A DNA stretch of 62,344 bases from Alistipes sp. (GCA_017558115.1 JAFYWG010000037.1:1-62344); one strand, 5' to 3'. Counted from the first letter of the stretch, positions 41,769-51,823 are shown. Numbers and translations: made by a program. The notes: generated by a model not told the origin, from the sequence alone.

Positions 41769-44570
41769 TTACTTAAGCTTGATGCCGTAGTATGCCTCCA
41801 CAGCAGCCTTAGCGCGCTTGTGGTAAGCCTCCTCGCCTGCCTCGATCTTATTCTCGCGAACAAGGCGTGTAGGAACATTAATCTTCTCGATGTCCATAGG
41901 AGTCATAGTGTATGTCTCAGGACGTGCCATAGGTACGGGAGCCTTGCCGATAGTAGAGAGAGGCTTAGCCACGCCCTTAGCAACAGAAGGATTAGCCTTA
42001 ACGCTTGCAGCCTTAGCACCTGTAGCGCGTGTGAGGGTTACCTCGCCACGTACGCGTGGGTTAAGAGGTGTAGCGTAGCCATTCTGAATCTGTGCAACGC
42101 AAGGATAGTAGTACTCAGTAGTACCCTCGCTATCTGTGTAGACGATAGGCTTGATAGTGATTGTGTTGTAGTCAGCCGATACCTCTACTGGGAAGCGAGC
42201 ATCGAGGATAGTCTGGCCGTCATAGCCTACAAGGTCACCGCCGAGGTATGTGCGCTCGCCGATAGCCAACATGTAGAATGCGTAGTCAAGACCGAAGTTG
42301 AATGTAGCCAATGGGAACTCGCGCTCGATGTCGATAGGCAACCATACGCTGCCGTCAGCGTCAATCTCGAAGTTCCACTTTGGACCGAAGTCGTAGAACA
42401 TGTGGCTTGTCTTGCTTGTAGAGTAGTCGTCAGCGATGAACAAGTCGTATGGAGTTGCTACGAGGTCGAGCATGTAGTTAGGATCTGCGAAGTTGTAGCC
42501 GAGGCACAATAGACGGTTGAAACCGCGTGTACGTGTGTTGTACCACTTTGTCTCCTCGATAAGCTCCTCGTAGTACTCCTCTGTCTGCTCGTCGCTAATG
42601 CCAGCAGCGCTGTAGATTGACCATACCTCATCAGGAATAGTCTCAGAGTATGGAAGACCACCCATGATTGATACTGCAGAGGTGTATGTGCCAGCGTTCT
42701 CGAACTTGTACTCGCCAGTAGCGTTGCCCTCAGCGTCAGTAACAGCAACGTAGTTCTCCATGTGTGCTGAAGCAACCCACTCACCCTGGAGCTTCTCGAA
42801 GAGATCAGAGTTTACGCGTACGGGGAAGTTAGCATGAGGTGTGGTGTACTCTGCAACAGCCTTTGACTCTGGCTCGTCGGGGTTGTTACCCGAGCCCTCC
42901 CAGTTGTAACCAAGCACTGCGAGACGTGTTGTAGCGTTGTCGCGTGACGAGATCTGGAAGTTGAAGCCGTTAGCTGAGTTGATAAGGTCGATTTCGGTCT
43001 TGCCGAGGGCGTTACCCATGCTCTTGAGGAGTGTTGTGTAGCTGTACTCCTTGAGGATAGCATCGAACTCACGCTCGTAGTTACATGCGAAGTAAACCTC
43101 TGTGAGTGCGTTGTCGGGGTTAGGATTCTTGATGTTGAATGTAACCATGTATGGGTCGTCGCTTGCAACAGGTGTTACGACAACCTCAGGCTTTGGAAGT
43201 GTTACCTCGGGCAAAGTGAATGTGTAGGTATCGAAGCTCTGCTTTGTGCCAGACTCGTTGCCAAGACCTGATACAAGCACGCGAATCTGCTGACCTGCCA
43301 TGCCCTTAGTATCTACGAACCAGTCTGAGAGCCAGAGCTCAGAGTCGCCAGAGCCCATCTGGATACCGAAGCTCATCATAGCGAAGTATGAGCCAGTGAA
43401 CCAGCGCAAGTAATCCTCGTTGTTCTCGATAAGAGGGAGAATCTGTGTCTCGTACTCAGACTCTGTACATACCAAGATGCAGTACTGGATGATGTCGTCT
43501 GTAGCGTTGAATGAGATGCAAGCGTCGATAGGTGTGATGTCAGTTGCCTTGATCTCTACACCCTCGATGATCTCGGGCTCGAGAGTCTCGATGAGAACGC
43601 GCTCGTAGTAACCTGTCCAGTACTTCTCTGAGTCGTACTCGTCGCTATCGAGCTCAGCATACCAGCGTGCCCAGTCGTACTGAGGGTTGTAGTAGCCCTT
43701 AGACCAACCTGCAGGATACCACCAGATAGAGTTCTCCATGTATGAGTCGTCGTATACGGTCATAGCCTCGCCGTCAACAAGTACGATACGCTCGTTCTCG
43801 TCCTCCATCAGAGCATACTCACCAACGATGAGGTAGCCAGGCTCGCCAGGAACCTTGGGGTCAGCGAATGTTGCAGATGCAAGGTTGCCAGCCTCGTCAT
43901 AGATGAGGTTGCCATTAGCATCGCGCTCTGTGCTGTGGTACTCATCGTAGATAACGAGCTTGTCGGTAGTAGTGTACTGCTGAGCGTTGTAGAGCAACAT
44001 ATCGAGCTCCATAGAACCCATCTGCTTAGCGTAGTTGTACATAGGCATAGAGCTTGTAGAGTAACGCAAAGCGTTGCCCTTAGCCTTTACCTCCTCAGGA
44101 ATCTGGATGTAAACAGAGAAGCCGTCGTACATGCGGTCAACGACGTTGATAACGTTGTCGCCATAGCTTGTTGTTGTGAACTCTACGCGCTTAACCTCCT
44201 GGTAGATAGTCTCATCAGCAAGGCGGAATGCGAAGTAGAGAGTGTAAGTCTCGCCAGCGTTGCAACCATCGATTATGAGAGTTGTCTTAGTAACCTCCTC
44301 GGTGTTTGCAATCTTTGTCTTGAACTCGTCGCTCTGGAGAATCGCTGTTGCGGGAATCTCAGTGTCGCGCTGAACATATGCGAACTCCTTCACGTTCTGA
44401 GTTGTGATCTCGATGGTTGCACCATTTGCTGCAGTTGCGGCAACGGCAACCTCCACCTTTGTCTCCACCTTGTCGCCCTTGTTCTCCACAGGGTCCTGCG
44501 TACAAGATGTGATTGCAAATCCCGCGATGATTGCGAAGAGTGCAAACAGGGTGTACTTAAAGTTTTTCAT
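41769..44570 (-). CDS. Large lipoprotein, unknown function
   Basis: 933 residues from ATG 44570 (MKNFKYTLFALFAIIAGFAITSC); a longer frame upstream is rejected because it precedes the signal peptide. The lipobox Cys is about residue 23. The mature chain begins with repeated Ig/fibronectin-like beta modules common in Bacteroidetes surface lipoproteins (VEVAVAATAANGATIEITTQN; VVTPVASDDPYMVTFNIKN). It is rich in Trp, Tyr and acidic residues (WWYPAGWSKGYYNPQYDW). The C-terminus is basic. No catalytic motif is recognised; glycan or peptide binding at the cell surface is possible. It has its own leader, identical over 16 bases to that of the beta-helix lipoprotein. Confidence 0.75.
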   Translation of the reverse strand: MKNFKYTLFALFAIIAGFAITSCTQDPVENKGDKVETKVEVAVAATAANGATIEITTQNVKEFAYVQRDTEIPATAILQSDEFKTKIANTEEVTKTTLIIDGCNAGETYTLYFAFRLADETIYQEVKRVEFTTTSYGDNVINVVDRMYDGFSVYIQIPEEVKAKGNALRYSTSSMPMYNYAKQMGSMELDMLLYNAQQYTTTDKLVIYDEYHSTERDANGNLIYDEAGNLASATFADPKVPGEPGYLIVGEYALMEDENERIVLVDGEAMTVYDDSYMENSIWWYPAGWSKGYYNPQYDWARWYAELDSDEYDSEKYWTGYYERVLIETLEPEIIEGVEIKATDITPIDACISFNATDDIIQYCILVCTESEYETQILPLIENNEDYLRWFTGSYFAMMSFGIQMGSGDSELWLSDWFVDTKGMAGQQIRVLVSGLGNESGTKQSFDTYTFTLPEVTLPKPEVVVTPVASDDPYMVTFNIKNPNPDNALTEVYFACNYEREFDAILKEYSYTTLLKSMGNALGKTEIDLINSANGFNFQISSRDNATTRLAVLGYNWEGSGNNPDEPESKAVAEYTTPHANFPVRVNSDLFEKLQGEWVASAHMENYVAVTDAEGNATGEYKFENAGTYTSAVSIMGGLPYSETIPDEVWSIYSAAGISDEQTEEYYEELIEETKWYNTRTRGFNRLLCLGYNFADPNYMLDLVATPYDLFIADDYSTSKTSHMFYDFGPKWNFEIDADGSVWLPIDIEREFPLATFNFGLDYAFYMLAIGERTYLGGDLVGYDGQTILDARFPVEVSADYNTITIKPIVYTDSEGTTEYYYPCVAQIQNGYATPLNPRVRGEVTLTRATGAKAASVKANPSVAKGVAKPLSTIGKAPVPMARPETYTMTPMDIEKINVPTRLVRENKIEAGEEAYHKRAKAAVEAYYGIKLK

Positions 44571-44770
44571 AGTTAATAAATGTGGTTTTAATGTGTGTAT
44601 ATGTATTTTTCTCTCTTTTGTTATAGCTTGCAAATATACTAATAATATTTGAAACTCTCACTATTTCAGTGCGATATTGTTGCATACTCTGCATTTTTAT
44701 GCCGTATGAGTGAATGTAATAACCCCTAAAATAAGAGGAATGTGGTTAAATCATTCTGACGCTATAAATG

Positions 44771-44806
44771 CAAAAAGGGCCGCTCAACATGCGTTGAACA
44801 GCCCTC
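44771..44806 (-). terminator. Intrinsic terminator after gcvP
   Basis: AGGGC...CTCAAC (44776-44788) and GTTGA...GCCCT (44793-44805) pair, with two C-A positions that become G-U in the minus-strand RNA. TTTTTG follows. Confidence 0.85.
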
Positions 44807-44826
44807 TGGGGATTCTAATCTATCGA

Positions 44827-47658
44827 TTACTCGATTGCGCGGCAGCAGAGGTTGCGGTCGCCGTAGCCGTTGTCAATCTTTGTTACATAGGGGAAGAACT
44901 TACCCTCGGCAATCCACTCCAAGGGGAATGCGGCCTCCTGGCGTGAGTATGGGTGGTTCCACTCGCCTGCCAACTCTAAAGCGGTGTGTGGAGCGTTCAC
45001 AACAACGTTGTCGCAGTTGCCGCTCTCGGCTGCAGCCTCGCACTCACGCTTAATCTTGATGAGTGCCTCGATGAAGCGGTCCATCTCAGCCTTCGACTCA
45101 CTCTCTGTAGGCTCAACCATTAAGGTCTCGTGCACGGGGAATGAGAGTGTAGGAGCATGGAAGCCATAGTCCATAAGGCGGTGTGCGATATCGCCGCAGT
45201 CGATGTTGTAGTCGTGCTTGAAGCGTGTGAGGTCGAGGATCATCTCGTGACCTACGCGGCCAGTCTCGCCAGAGTAGTATGTGCGGTACTCGTGCTTCAA
45301 TGCCGACGACATGTAGTTTGCATTCACGATAGCCATCTCTGTTGAGCGACGCAAGCCCTCGAAGCCGAGCATGCGGATGTAGCCGTAGGTGATGGGCAAC
45401 AACATCGCAGAGCCCCATGGTGAAGAGGCAACAGCGGTTATACCCTCCTCGCCACCTGTCTCCATGAGCGAGTGAGTGGGCAAGAACTTAACGAGGTGCT
45501 CAGCAACGCATACGGGGCCAACACCAGGACCACCACCGCCGTGAGGCATAGCGAAGGTCTTGTGGAGGTTGAGGTGGCATACGTCTGCGCCGATGAAGCC
45601 AGGGTTGGTAAGACCTACCTGTGCGTTCATGTTTGCACCATCCATATATACCTGACCACCTGCGTCGTGTACAGCATCTACGATGTCGCGGATGCGGCTC
45701 TCGAATACACCATGTGTAGAGGGGTATGTTACCATCAAGCCGCAGAGCTCCGAAGCGTGCTCCTCAGCCTTCTTCTTCAAGTCCTCAACGTCGATGTTAC
45801 CATTCTCGTCGCACGCCACGATAACGATCTTCATGCCCGCCATAGCCGCCGATGCGGGGTTGGTGCCGTGCGCTGACGATGGGATGAGGATGATGTTACG
45901 ATAGCCCTGACCACGGCTCTGGTGGTATGCACGAATCATAAGGAGACCTGCGTACTCACCCGCTGCACCTGAGTTGGGCTGCAAAGTACAGCCTGCGAAG
46001 CCGGTGATTGTTGCGAGATAGCCCTCGAGGTTTGAGATAAGCTCGCGGTAGCCCTCAGTCTGGTCTGCGGGAGCGAAGGGGTGTATGTTCTGGAAGCCAG
46101 CGAGTGAGAGTGGCTGCATGAGCTGTGCTGCGTTGAGCTTCATGGTACATGAGCCGAGCGAAATCATAGAGTTCATCAACGAGATATCGCGTAACTCGAG
46201 ACGCTTAATGTAGCGCATCATCTCAGTCTCTGTGCGGTAAGAGTTAAATATCTTCTCGGTGAAGAAGTCGCTCTCGCGCGCCACTTCAGATGCGATAGCG
46301 GGCTCCGCACGCTTTATTGTCTTTGCCTTCTTGCCACGTGCCTCAGCGAAGATGTCGACGATAGTCTGCAACTCAGCGTCGGTAGTAACCTCATCGAACG
46401 ACATGCGTACGCACTCGTCGGTGGGGTAGAAGAGGTTAATCTCGCGTGCAAGGGCGATATCCTGAATCACTGAAGCCTCAGCCTCCACCTCGATGGTGTC
46501 GAATAGGCTCTTTGTGCGAACCACGTAGCCCATAGCCTCCAAAGCCTCCTTAACGGTTACGGCTGCGGTGTGAGCGTTGAGTGCGGCACGCTGCAAACCC
46601 TCCTTACCATTATATATACAGTAGAAACCTACCATCGATGCCATCAACGCCTGTGCAGTACAGATGTTCGATGTGGCCTTCTCACGCTTGATATGCTGCT
46701 CACGCATCTGGAGCGACATGCGGAGAGCCTTGTTGCCAAGACGGTCTACCGATACGCCGATGATACGGCCAGGCATCTGACGCTTGTTAGCATCGCGTGT
46801 AGCCATGTAACCAGCACTTGGACCACCCATGCCCATGGGGCAGCCGAGGCGCTGTGTAGTACCCACGGCGATATCTGCGCCCCACTCTGCGGGAGCCTTC
46901 AAGAGTGCCAATGAGAGGAGGTCGGCAACAGCAGTAACGGTGATGCCTGCCTCGTGTGCCTTAGCTGCGAAGGCTGCGTAGTCGCGCACCTCACCATTTG
47001 CTGCGGGGTACTGCACGATAGCACCAAACTCCTTGCCTGTGAACTCGTACGAAGAGAAGTCGTCACGGATAATCTCGATGCCGAAGGGCTCAGAGCGTGT
47101 GAGCAACACGTCGAGAGTGTGTGGGAAGATGTTCTCGTCAACGAAGATCTGGTTGCGACCCTGCTTCACAGCCTCGCGTGAGCGCAATGCGTACATCATG
47201 AGCATAGCCTCGGCAGTTGCTGTAGCCTCGTCGAGCAATGAGCAGTTTGCCACCTCCATGCCTGTGAGCGAGAGGATTGCTGTCTGGTAGTTGAGCAAAG
47301 CCTCCAAGCGGCCCTGCGATATCTCGGCCTGGTAGGGAGTGTATGATGTGTACCATGCGGGGTTCTCGAAGACGTTGCGTGTAACGACTGCGGGAACAGC
47401 ATTGGGGTAGTAACCCATGCCGATGAATGAACGGAATGTGCGGTTCTTTGCTGCGAGCTCGGTGATGTGTGCAGCATACTCATACTCGCTCATCGCTGCG
47501 GGAAGGTCGAGGTCCTTCTTGAGGCGGATGTTCTGTGGAATGACCTGCTGGAGAAGCTCCTCAACTGAAGCCACGCCAATTGTTGCGAGCATCTCCTGGA
47601 GATCCTCCTTGGTGTTTAGACCGATATGACGGTCTACAAAACTGTCAAAGGTTTTCAT
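44827..47658 (-). CDS. gcvP: Glycine dehydrogenase (decarboxylating), P protein
   Basis: 943 residues in the fused (single-chain) form. The pyridoxal phosphate Lys lies in NLHKTFAMPHGGGGPGVGP near residue 698. The N-terminal half carries SFIGMGYYPNAVPAVV and SLLDEATATAEAMLM. It decarboxylates glycine and loads the aminomethyl group on GcvH. It is downstream of the uridine-kinase-like gene by 30 bases. GcvT is encoded 17 kb away and GcvH elsewhere, so the system is scattered in this genome. Confidence 0.97.
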   Translation of the reverse strand: MKTFDSFVDRHIGLNTKEDLQEMLATIGVASVEELLQQVIPQNIRLKKDLDLPAAMSEYEYAAHITELAAKNRTFRSFIGMGYYPNAVPAVVTRNVFENPAWYTSYTPYQAEISQGRLEALLNYQTAILSLTGMEVANCSLLDEATATAEAMLMMYALRSREAVKQGRNQIFVDENIFPHTLDVLLTRSEPFGIEIIRDDFSSYEFTGKEFGAIVQYPAANGEVRDYAAFAAKAHEAGITVTAVADLLSLALLKAPAEWGADIAVGTTQRLGCPMGMGGPSAGYMATRDANKRQMPGRIIGVSVDRLGNKALRMSLQMREQHIKREKATSNICTAQALMASMVGFYCIYNGKEGLQRAALNAHTAAVTVKEALEAMGYVVRTKSLFDTIEVEAEASVIQDIALAREINLFYPTDECVRMSFDEVTTDAELQTIVDIFAEARGKKAKTIKRAEPAIASEVARESDFFTEKIFNSYRTETEMMRYIKRLELRDISLMNSMISLGSCTMKLNAAQLMQPLSLAGFQNIHPFAPADQTEGYRELISNLEGYLATITGFAGCTLQPNSGAAGEYAGLLMIRAYHQSRGQGYRNIILIPSSAHGTNPASAAMAGMKIVIVACDENGNIDVEDLKKKAEEHASELCGLMVTYPSTHGVFESRIRDIVDAVHDAGGQVYMDGANMNAQVGLTNPGFIGADVCHLNLHKTFAMPHGGGGPGVGPVCVAEHLVKFLPTHSLMETGGEEGITAVASSPWGSAMLLPITYGYIRMLGFEGLRRSTEMAIVNANYMSSALKHEYRTYYSGETGRVGHEMILDLTRFKHDYNIDCGDIAHRLMDYGFHAPTLSFPVHETLMVEPTESESKAEMDRFIEALIKIKRECEAAAESGNCDNVVVNAPHTALELAGEWNHPYSRQEAAFPLEWIAEGKFFPYVTKIDNGYGDRNLCCRAIE

Positions 47659-47688
47659 TTTAGCTTAAAAGTTTTATGTTGTTTTGGT

Positions 47689-49359
47689 TTAATACTTAAA
47701 TGAGCTGTCACCGATAAACTCCCTGAGGAGTGAGGTGGGCGGTATTTCGTCGGGCGCAATGGGCACGAAGTTGTCGAGGAAGCGAAGCATGCGCTTAGCC
47801 TCGGCATACTCGGGTACTGTGTCGGGTACCTCCAAGAGTATGGGCTCGGCCAAGGCGCGGAGCACCGAAATCTCATAGAAGAGTGACGAGTTGAACATCA
47901 CGTTGGCATTCTCCTGGTAGGGGAATATGTGCTTCTCCTCGCCACGGCGTACCGAGGGCCACATTTGGAGTGTGCGCAGTGCGTTGTTGCCACGTGTGGC
48001 GTGGTCGCGGATTGTGCGACGCAGCATGCGGTTGTCTGAGGTGGGTATGCGCGAGAAGTTATCCATCGCTACAGACGTGAAGCACGATATGTAAATCTTA
48101 AATTTGCAGCCGTCGGCAATGCCTGGTGTGAGGCGTGGGTTGAGGGCGTGGATACCCTCAAGGATAAGTATCGAGCGGTCGGTGAGCTTAAGTGGTGTCT
48201 CATGCCACTGGCGCTTGCCCGATATGAAGTCGTAGCGTGGTATCTCTACGCTCTCACCCGCAGCGAGGCGCTGTAGGTGGTCGTTGAGTGTCGCGAGGTC
48301 TATGGCCTCCAATGCCTCGAAGTCGGGCTTGCCATCCTCATCTAATGGTGTCTTGTCGCGGTCTACAAAGTAGTCGTCAAGGGCGATAAGCACAGGGTCG
48401 TAGCCACGCACACGTAGCTGCACGCCGAGGCGCTTCGAGAATGTGGTCTTACCACTCGACGAGGGACCAGAGATAAGGGCGAGGCGCACGCCACGCTCCT
48501 CGTTGGCCTCGGCAATGGAGCGAGCTATATTTGCAATCTTAAGCTCGTGGAAGGCCTCGGCAAGCTTTATAAGCTCCGAGGCGTCACCCTCCATCACGCG
48601 GCGGTTGAGGTCGCCTACGGTAGAAACGCCCATGATGTCTATCCACTGCTGGTACTCATGAAAGATGTCGAACATCTTGTCGAGTTTGATGTCGGTAGTC
48701 ACCTGCTCGGGGTTATTACGCTCGGGCAATGCCACATAGAAGCCGTTGTAGTAGGGTGCGATATCGAAGTGGCGCACATAGCCCGATGAGGGTGCCAACG
48801 CGCCGTAGAAGTAGCCTGGCATCTCGCCGAGGTAGTTCACCGTTCTGTAGAGGTGGGGACGTGTCTTAACAAGGTCGAGGCGGTCGTCGAAGTCGTATCG
48901 GGCATACTCCTCTGCCACCTCTTCTGTAAGGCGCTTGCGGCGTGTTATTGCGAGGTCGCGCTCCACGATGGCCATCATGCGCTCTTTGAGTAGTGCCAAC
49001 TCCTCGGGTGTGGGGGCTATGCCACTCTCAAACTCGGCATAGAAGCCGCTACCGAGGGTGTGACGAATGCGTAGCTTACGCTCGGGGAATAGCTCCATGG
49101 CCGCCATCTGCATCACGAAGGATATGGTGCGCTGATATACGCGGTAGCCCTCATGGTGGCGCACATCGAGGAACTCCACTGTGACGGGCTTGAAGATGGG
49201 GAAGTTAAGCTCTTTGTAGCGGTTGTTCACGCGTGCCACCAGGATGGGGTAGGGGCGTGGAAAGTCAACCTGAGCGAGCACCTCCATAAGCGAAGTGCCC
49301 ATCTCCACGTCTAACGTAGTGCCATTATTCACAAGGCGAAGTGTTACTCTATCCCTCAT
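47689..49359 (-). CDS. Uridine kinase-like protein with ThrRS-type N-terminal domains
   Basis: 556 residues. Residues 1-65 form a TGS-like domain (VTLRLVNNGTTLDVEMGTSL). Residues 70-270 resemble the second additional domain of threonyl-tRNA synthetase (RTISFVMQMAAMELFP, GSGFYAEFE). From about 290 there is a uridine kinase/phosphoribulokinase P-loop domain (LISGPSSSGKTTFSKRL, LIALDDYFVDRDKTP). Such fusions are widespread in Bacteroidetes and Firmicutes and are annotated nucleoside kinase; the tRNA-like domains hint at RNA sensing. It probably heads the unit with gcvP. Confidence 0.88.
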   Translation of the reverse strand: MRDRVTLRLVNNGTTLDVEMGTSLMEVLAQVDFPRPYPILVARVNNRYKELNFPIFKPVTVEFLDVRHHEGYRVYQRTISFVMQMAAMELFPERKLRIRHTLGSGFYAEFESGIAPTPEELALLKERMMAIVERDLAITRRKRLTEEVAEEYARYDFDDRLDLVKTRPHLYRTVNYLGEMPGYFYGALAPSSGYVRHFDIAPYYNGFYVALPERNNPEQVTTDIKLDKMFDIFHEYQQWIDIMGVSTVGDLNRRVMEGDASELIKLAEAFHELKIANIARSIAEANEERGVRLALISGPSSSGKTTFSKRLGVQLRVRGYDPVLIALDDYFVDRDKTPLDEDGKPDFEALEAIDLATLNDHLQRLAAGESVEIPRYDFISGKRQWHETPLKLTDRSILILEGIHALNPRLTPGIADGCKFKIYISCFTSVAMDNFSRIPTSDNRMLRRTIRDHATRGNNALRTLQMWPSVRRGEEKHIFPYQENANVMFNSSLFYEISVLRALAEPILLEVPDTVPEYAEAKRMLRFLDNFVPIAPDEIPPTSLLREFIGDSSFKY

Positions 49360-49407
49360 TTTCTACCTCTTTTTAAGTAATTCGAGGGTAAAGATAGTAA
49401 TTTTTTA

Positions 49408-49415
49408 TAACTTTG
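49408..49415 (+). promoter_or_regulatory. -7 box TAACTTTG for the 5'-nucleotidase unit
   Basis: Exact consensus 22 bases before the ATG at 49438. On the opposite strand TATCTTTA (49389-49396) may serve the kinase gene. Confidence 0.55.
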
Positions 49416-49437
49416 TAGCAACAAAACGCTACAACTT

Positions 49438-50904
49438 ATGCAAAAAAATCTAATTTTACTATCATTGGCGCTCCTTGCGCTTGTATCGTGCTCACAGCCA
49501 AAGAGCAGCAATGAGAGCCATATATACATCATCTCGACAAACGATATGCACGCCAATATCGAGGCTATGCCTCGCCTGGCAACCCTTGTCAAGGAGTATG
49601 AGGCAAAGGGTGAAGTTATCCTCGTGGATTCGGGTGATAGGGTTACGGGAAATGCCTATGTTGATGACGATGCTGAGCCGGGCATACCTATGATTGAGCT
49701 TATGAACGAGGTGGGCTACGATGTCGTTACGCTGGGTAACCATGAGTTTGATAAGGGACGCGAAGTGTTATATGCTATGGTTACTGCCTCGGAGTTTGAG
49801 TGGGTGTGCGCCAATGTGTCCGATATGGTTGGTGAGTTGCCCGTCAATCCATATACCACACTTACGGTTGAGGATGTCGACATAGCCTTTGTGGGTGTGG
49901 TGGCAACAGACTGCAATGGCCGACCCCTCGGTGGCGAGGAGGCCTACAAAGATTTCAGCTTTGCTGATGACTGCGCTACAGCATACGATGTGAGCCAGAG
50001 TGTTGCTGAGGATGTCGATTTTGTGGTGCTCCTTTCGCATATGGGCCATGAGATGGACTTGCGCCTTTCGTCTATGTCGCATGGCTACGATTGGATTGCA
50101 GGAGGTCACAGCCACGACACTGTGAACGAGACTATTGATGGCGTGCAGATAAGCCAAAATCGTAAGGATGTGCGCTACGTCACCATTGCCGACTTGACCA
50201 TAAAGAATGGAGAGATTCTTAATGTCGAATACACGCAGGTCGAAAGCGCAAACTATATTGAGGATGAGACTGTTAGGGAGATAGTGGATGAGGTTAAGGC
50301 TCGTGATCCCGGACTAAATACCATTGAGGGCTATGCCAATAGCTACGTTACGAAGGATGGCGTTGCAAACTTCACGTGCGATGCCCTTTTGAACTACGCT
50401 TATGCCGATGGTTTTGTCCCCGAGGTGGTCTTCTATCACTATGGCGGCGTGCGCCTCTCGGAGATTAAGGAGGGTGATGTAAAGCGTGTCGACATCCTTA
50501 ATAATGACCCCTTCGTGTCGACGATATATGTTGGCGATATGAGCGTAGACGAGATGCGTGAGTTTATCCTCGCGAAGTACAATAGCGGCACCGCGGAGAA
50601 GCCCGATAAGGAGTCGCACTACGCGTATTTCTACTCGAATGTGCCCTACGAGATAGTGTTGGGCGATACCCCTGCGGACTATCCCGATGCAGTGGATGTG
50701 CGCTATGGCATAGAGCCACGTCGCTACAGAGTGGCTATGTGTAACTATATCGCTGAAAACTACATAGATAAGGAGGTTGCTGAAGGCCGCCTCAGGCAGA
50801 CGAATGTCACCGTACGCGAGGCAATGTTGAGCCAGATGCGCTCCTATGGCGAGGCGGGATTTACGCCCGACAACAATGTATATCAGGTAGAAGTAAAGCG
50901 TTAG
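49438..50904 (+). CDS. 5'-nucleotidase/UshA-type lipoprotein
   Basis: 488 residues. The lipobox is LALVSCSQP with Cys at about 19. The metallophosphatase domain has STNDMHANIEAMP, LVDSGDRVTGN, VTLGNHEFDKG and AGGHSHDTVN, which supply the di-metal site. The C-terminal 5_nucleotid_C domain (about 290-488) has YHYGGVRLSEIKEGDVKR and TIYVGDMSVDEMREF. It hydrolyses nucleotides or cyclic nucleotides in the periplasm or at the surface for salvage. rnhB follows within seven bases. Confidence 0.92.
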   Translation: MQKNLILLSLALLALVSCSQPKSSNESHIYIISTNDMHANIEAMPRLATLVKEYEAKGEVILVDSGDRVTGNAYVDDDAEPGIPMIELMNEVGYDVVTLGNHEFDKGREVLYAMVTASEFEWVCANVSDMVGELPVNPYTTLTVEDVDIAFVGVVATDCNGRPLGGEEAYKDFSFADDCATAYDVSQSVAEDVDFVVLLSHMGHEMDLRLSSMSHGYDWIAGGHSHDTVNETIDGVQISQNRKDVRYVTIADLTIKNGEILNVEYTQVESANYIEDETVREIVDEVKARDPGLNTIEGYANSYVTKDGVANFTCDALLNYAYADGFVPEVVFYHYGGVRLSEIKEGDVKRVDILNNDPFVSTIYVGDMSVDEMREFILAKYNSGTAEKPDKESHYAYFYSNVPYEIVLGDTPADYPDAVDVRYGIEPRRYRVAMCNYIAENYIDKEVAEGRLRQTNVTVREAMLSQMRSYGEAGFTPDNNVYQVEVKR

Positions 50905-50910
50905 AGGATT

Positions 50911-51507
50911 ATGTTGGAGACTACATTTCAGCGCGAGCTTATAGAGGCGGGCTGTGATGAGGCGGGACGTGGCTGCCTCGCAGGCTCGGTATTCGCTGCG
51001 GCGGTGATTCTTCCGCCCGATTTCCACCACCCGCTGCTCAACGACTCGAAGCAGATGACAGAGCGCCGACGCAACCAACTACGCGAGATTATCGAGCGCG
51101 AGGCCCTCGCATGGTACGTTGCTGAGGTGACAGCAGAGCGCATCGACCAGATAAACATCCTGCACGCCTCAATCGAGGGTATGAATATCGCGCTTAAGGC
51201 CCTTTCGACAACGCCCGAGTATATAATCATAGATGGCAACCGCTTTCATACAGATCTTACAACGCCCTGGCGCACAATAGTTAAGGGCGATGGTAAGTAT
51301 GCCAATATTGCTGCGGCATCGGTGCTTGCCAAGACCCATCGCGACGAGTATATGATGCGCATAGCCGAGGAGTATCCCATGTATGGCTGGGCAAAAAATA
51401 AGGGCTACCCCACGCGTGAGCATAGGATAGCCGTAAGGGAGTATGGGCTCTCGCCCTATCATCGTAAGACATTTAACGTCTCGCCCGAGCAGCTTGAACT
51501 ATTCTAA
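50911..51507 (+). CDS. rnhB: Ribonuclease HII
   Basis: 198 residues. The first catalytic acids are in AGCDEAGRGCLAGSVFAA (residues 13-30). LNDSKQMTERRR carries the Lys and substrate loop, YIIIDGNRF the second Asp, and VKGDGKYANIAAASVLAKTHRD the last. It cleaves RNA in RNA-DNA hybrids and single ribonucleotides in DNA. It is complete and co-transcribed with the 5'-nucleotidase gene, and convergent with the cold-shock gene with eight bases between stops. Confidence 0.96.
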   Translation: MLETTFQRELIEAGCDEAGRGCLAGSVFAAAVILPPDFHHPLLNDSKQMTERRRNQLREIIEREALAWYVAEVTAERIDQINILHASIEGMNIALKALSTTPEYIIIDGNRFHTDLTTPWRTIVKGDGKYANIAAASVLAKTHRDEYMMRIAEEYPMYGWAKNKGYPTREHRIAVREYGLSPYHRKTFNVSPEQLELF

Positions 51508-51515
51508 GAGTTGCG

Positions 51516-51788
51516 TTATCTACGTGAGGATTTACCCCTCTTGCGAGGCTTCAACTGTACGGGCTCAGGTGTCTCCTTAACGAGTTTTGGTAGCACCACC
51601 ACGCTGCGGGCCTCTTCGCGACCATCCTCGGTAGTTATGACCTCGAACTCCACGCGCCAGTTGTGCTTGAGCGTGCGGTAGCCCTCGCTAACAATAGCGG
51701 TGTAGTGGACATATACATCCACACCCTGCTCGTTTGTGATAAAGCCGTAGCCACGCTTGTCGTCGAACCATTTTACACGCCCTCTCAT
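51516..51788 (-). CDS. Cold-shock domain protein
   Basis: 90 residues. The CSD OB-fold starts MRGRVKWFDDKRGYGFI (RNP1-like) and continues VDVYVHYTAI (RNP2-like, with Tyr in place of one Phe). A basic tail (LKPRKRGKSSRR) follows. It binds single-stranded RNA or DNA. It is divergent from the lipoprotein/radical-SAM pair and has its own -7 box. Confidence 0.9.
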   Translation of the reverse strand: MRGRVKWFDDKRGYGFITNEQGVDVYVHYTAIVSEGYRTLKHNWRVEFEVITTEDGREEARSVVVLPKLVKETPEPVQLKPRKRGKSSRR

Positions 51789-51815
51789 AGATGATGTTGT
51801 TTAGTTTTGGCAGTT

Positions 51816-51823
51816 CAAAGTTA
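51816..51823 (-). promoter_or_regulatory. -7 box TAACTTTG for the cold-shock gene
   Basis: Exact consensus, giving a leader of about 20 bases, short for a cold-shock gene. Confidence 0.6.

Noticed and set aside
41769-44633. Longer start of the 933-residue lipoprotein at 44633
   Set aside because: The signal peptide begins at MKNFKYTL (44570), and the extra 21 residues come from the leader shared with the beta-helix gene.
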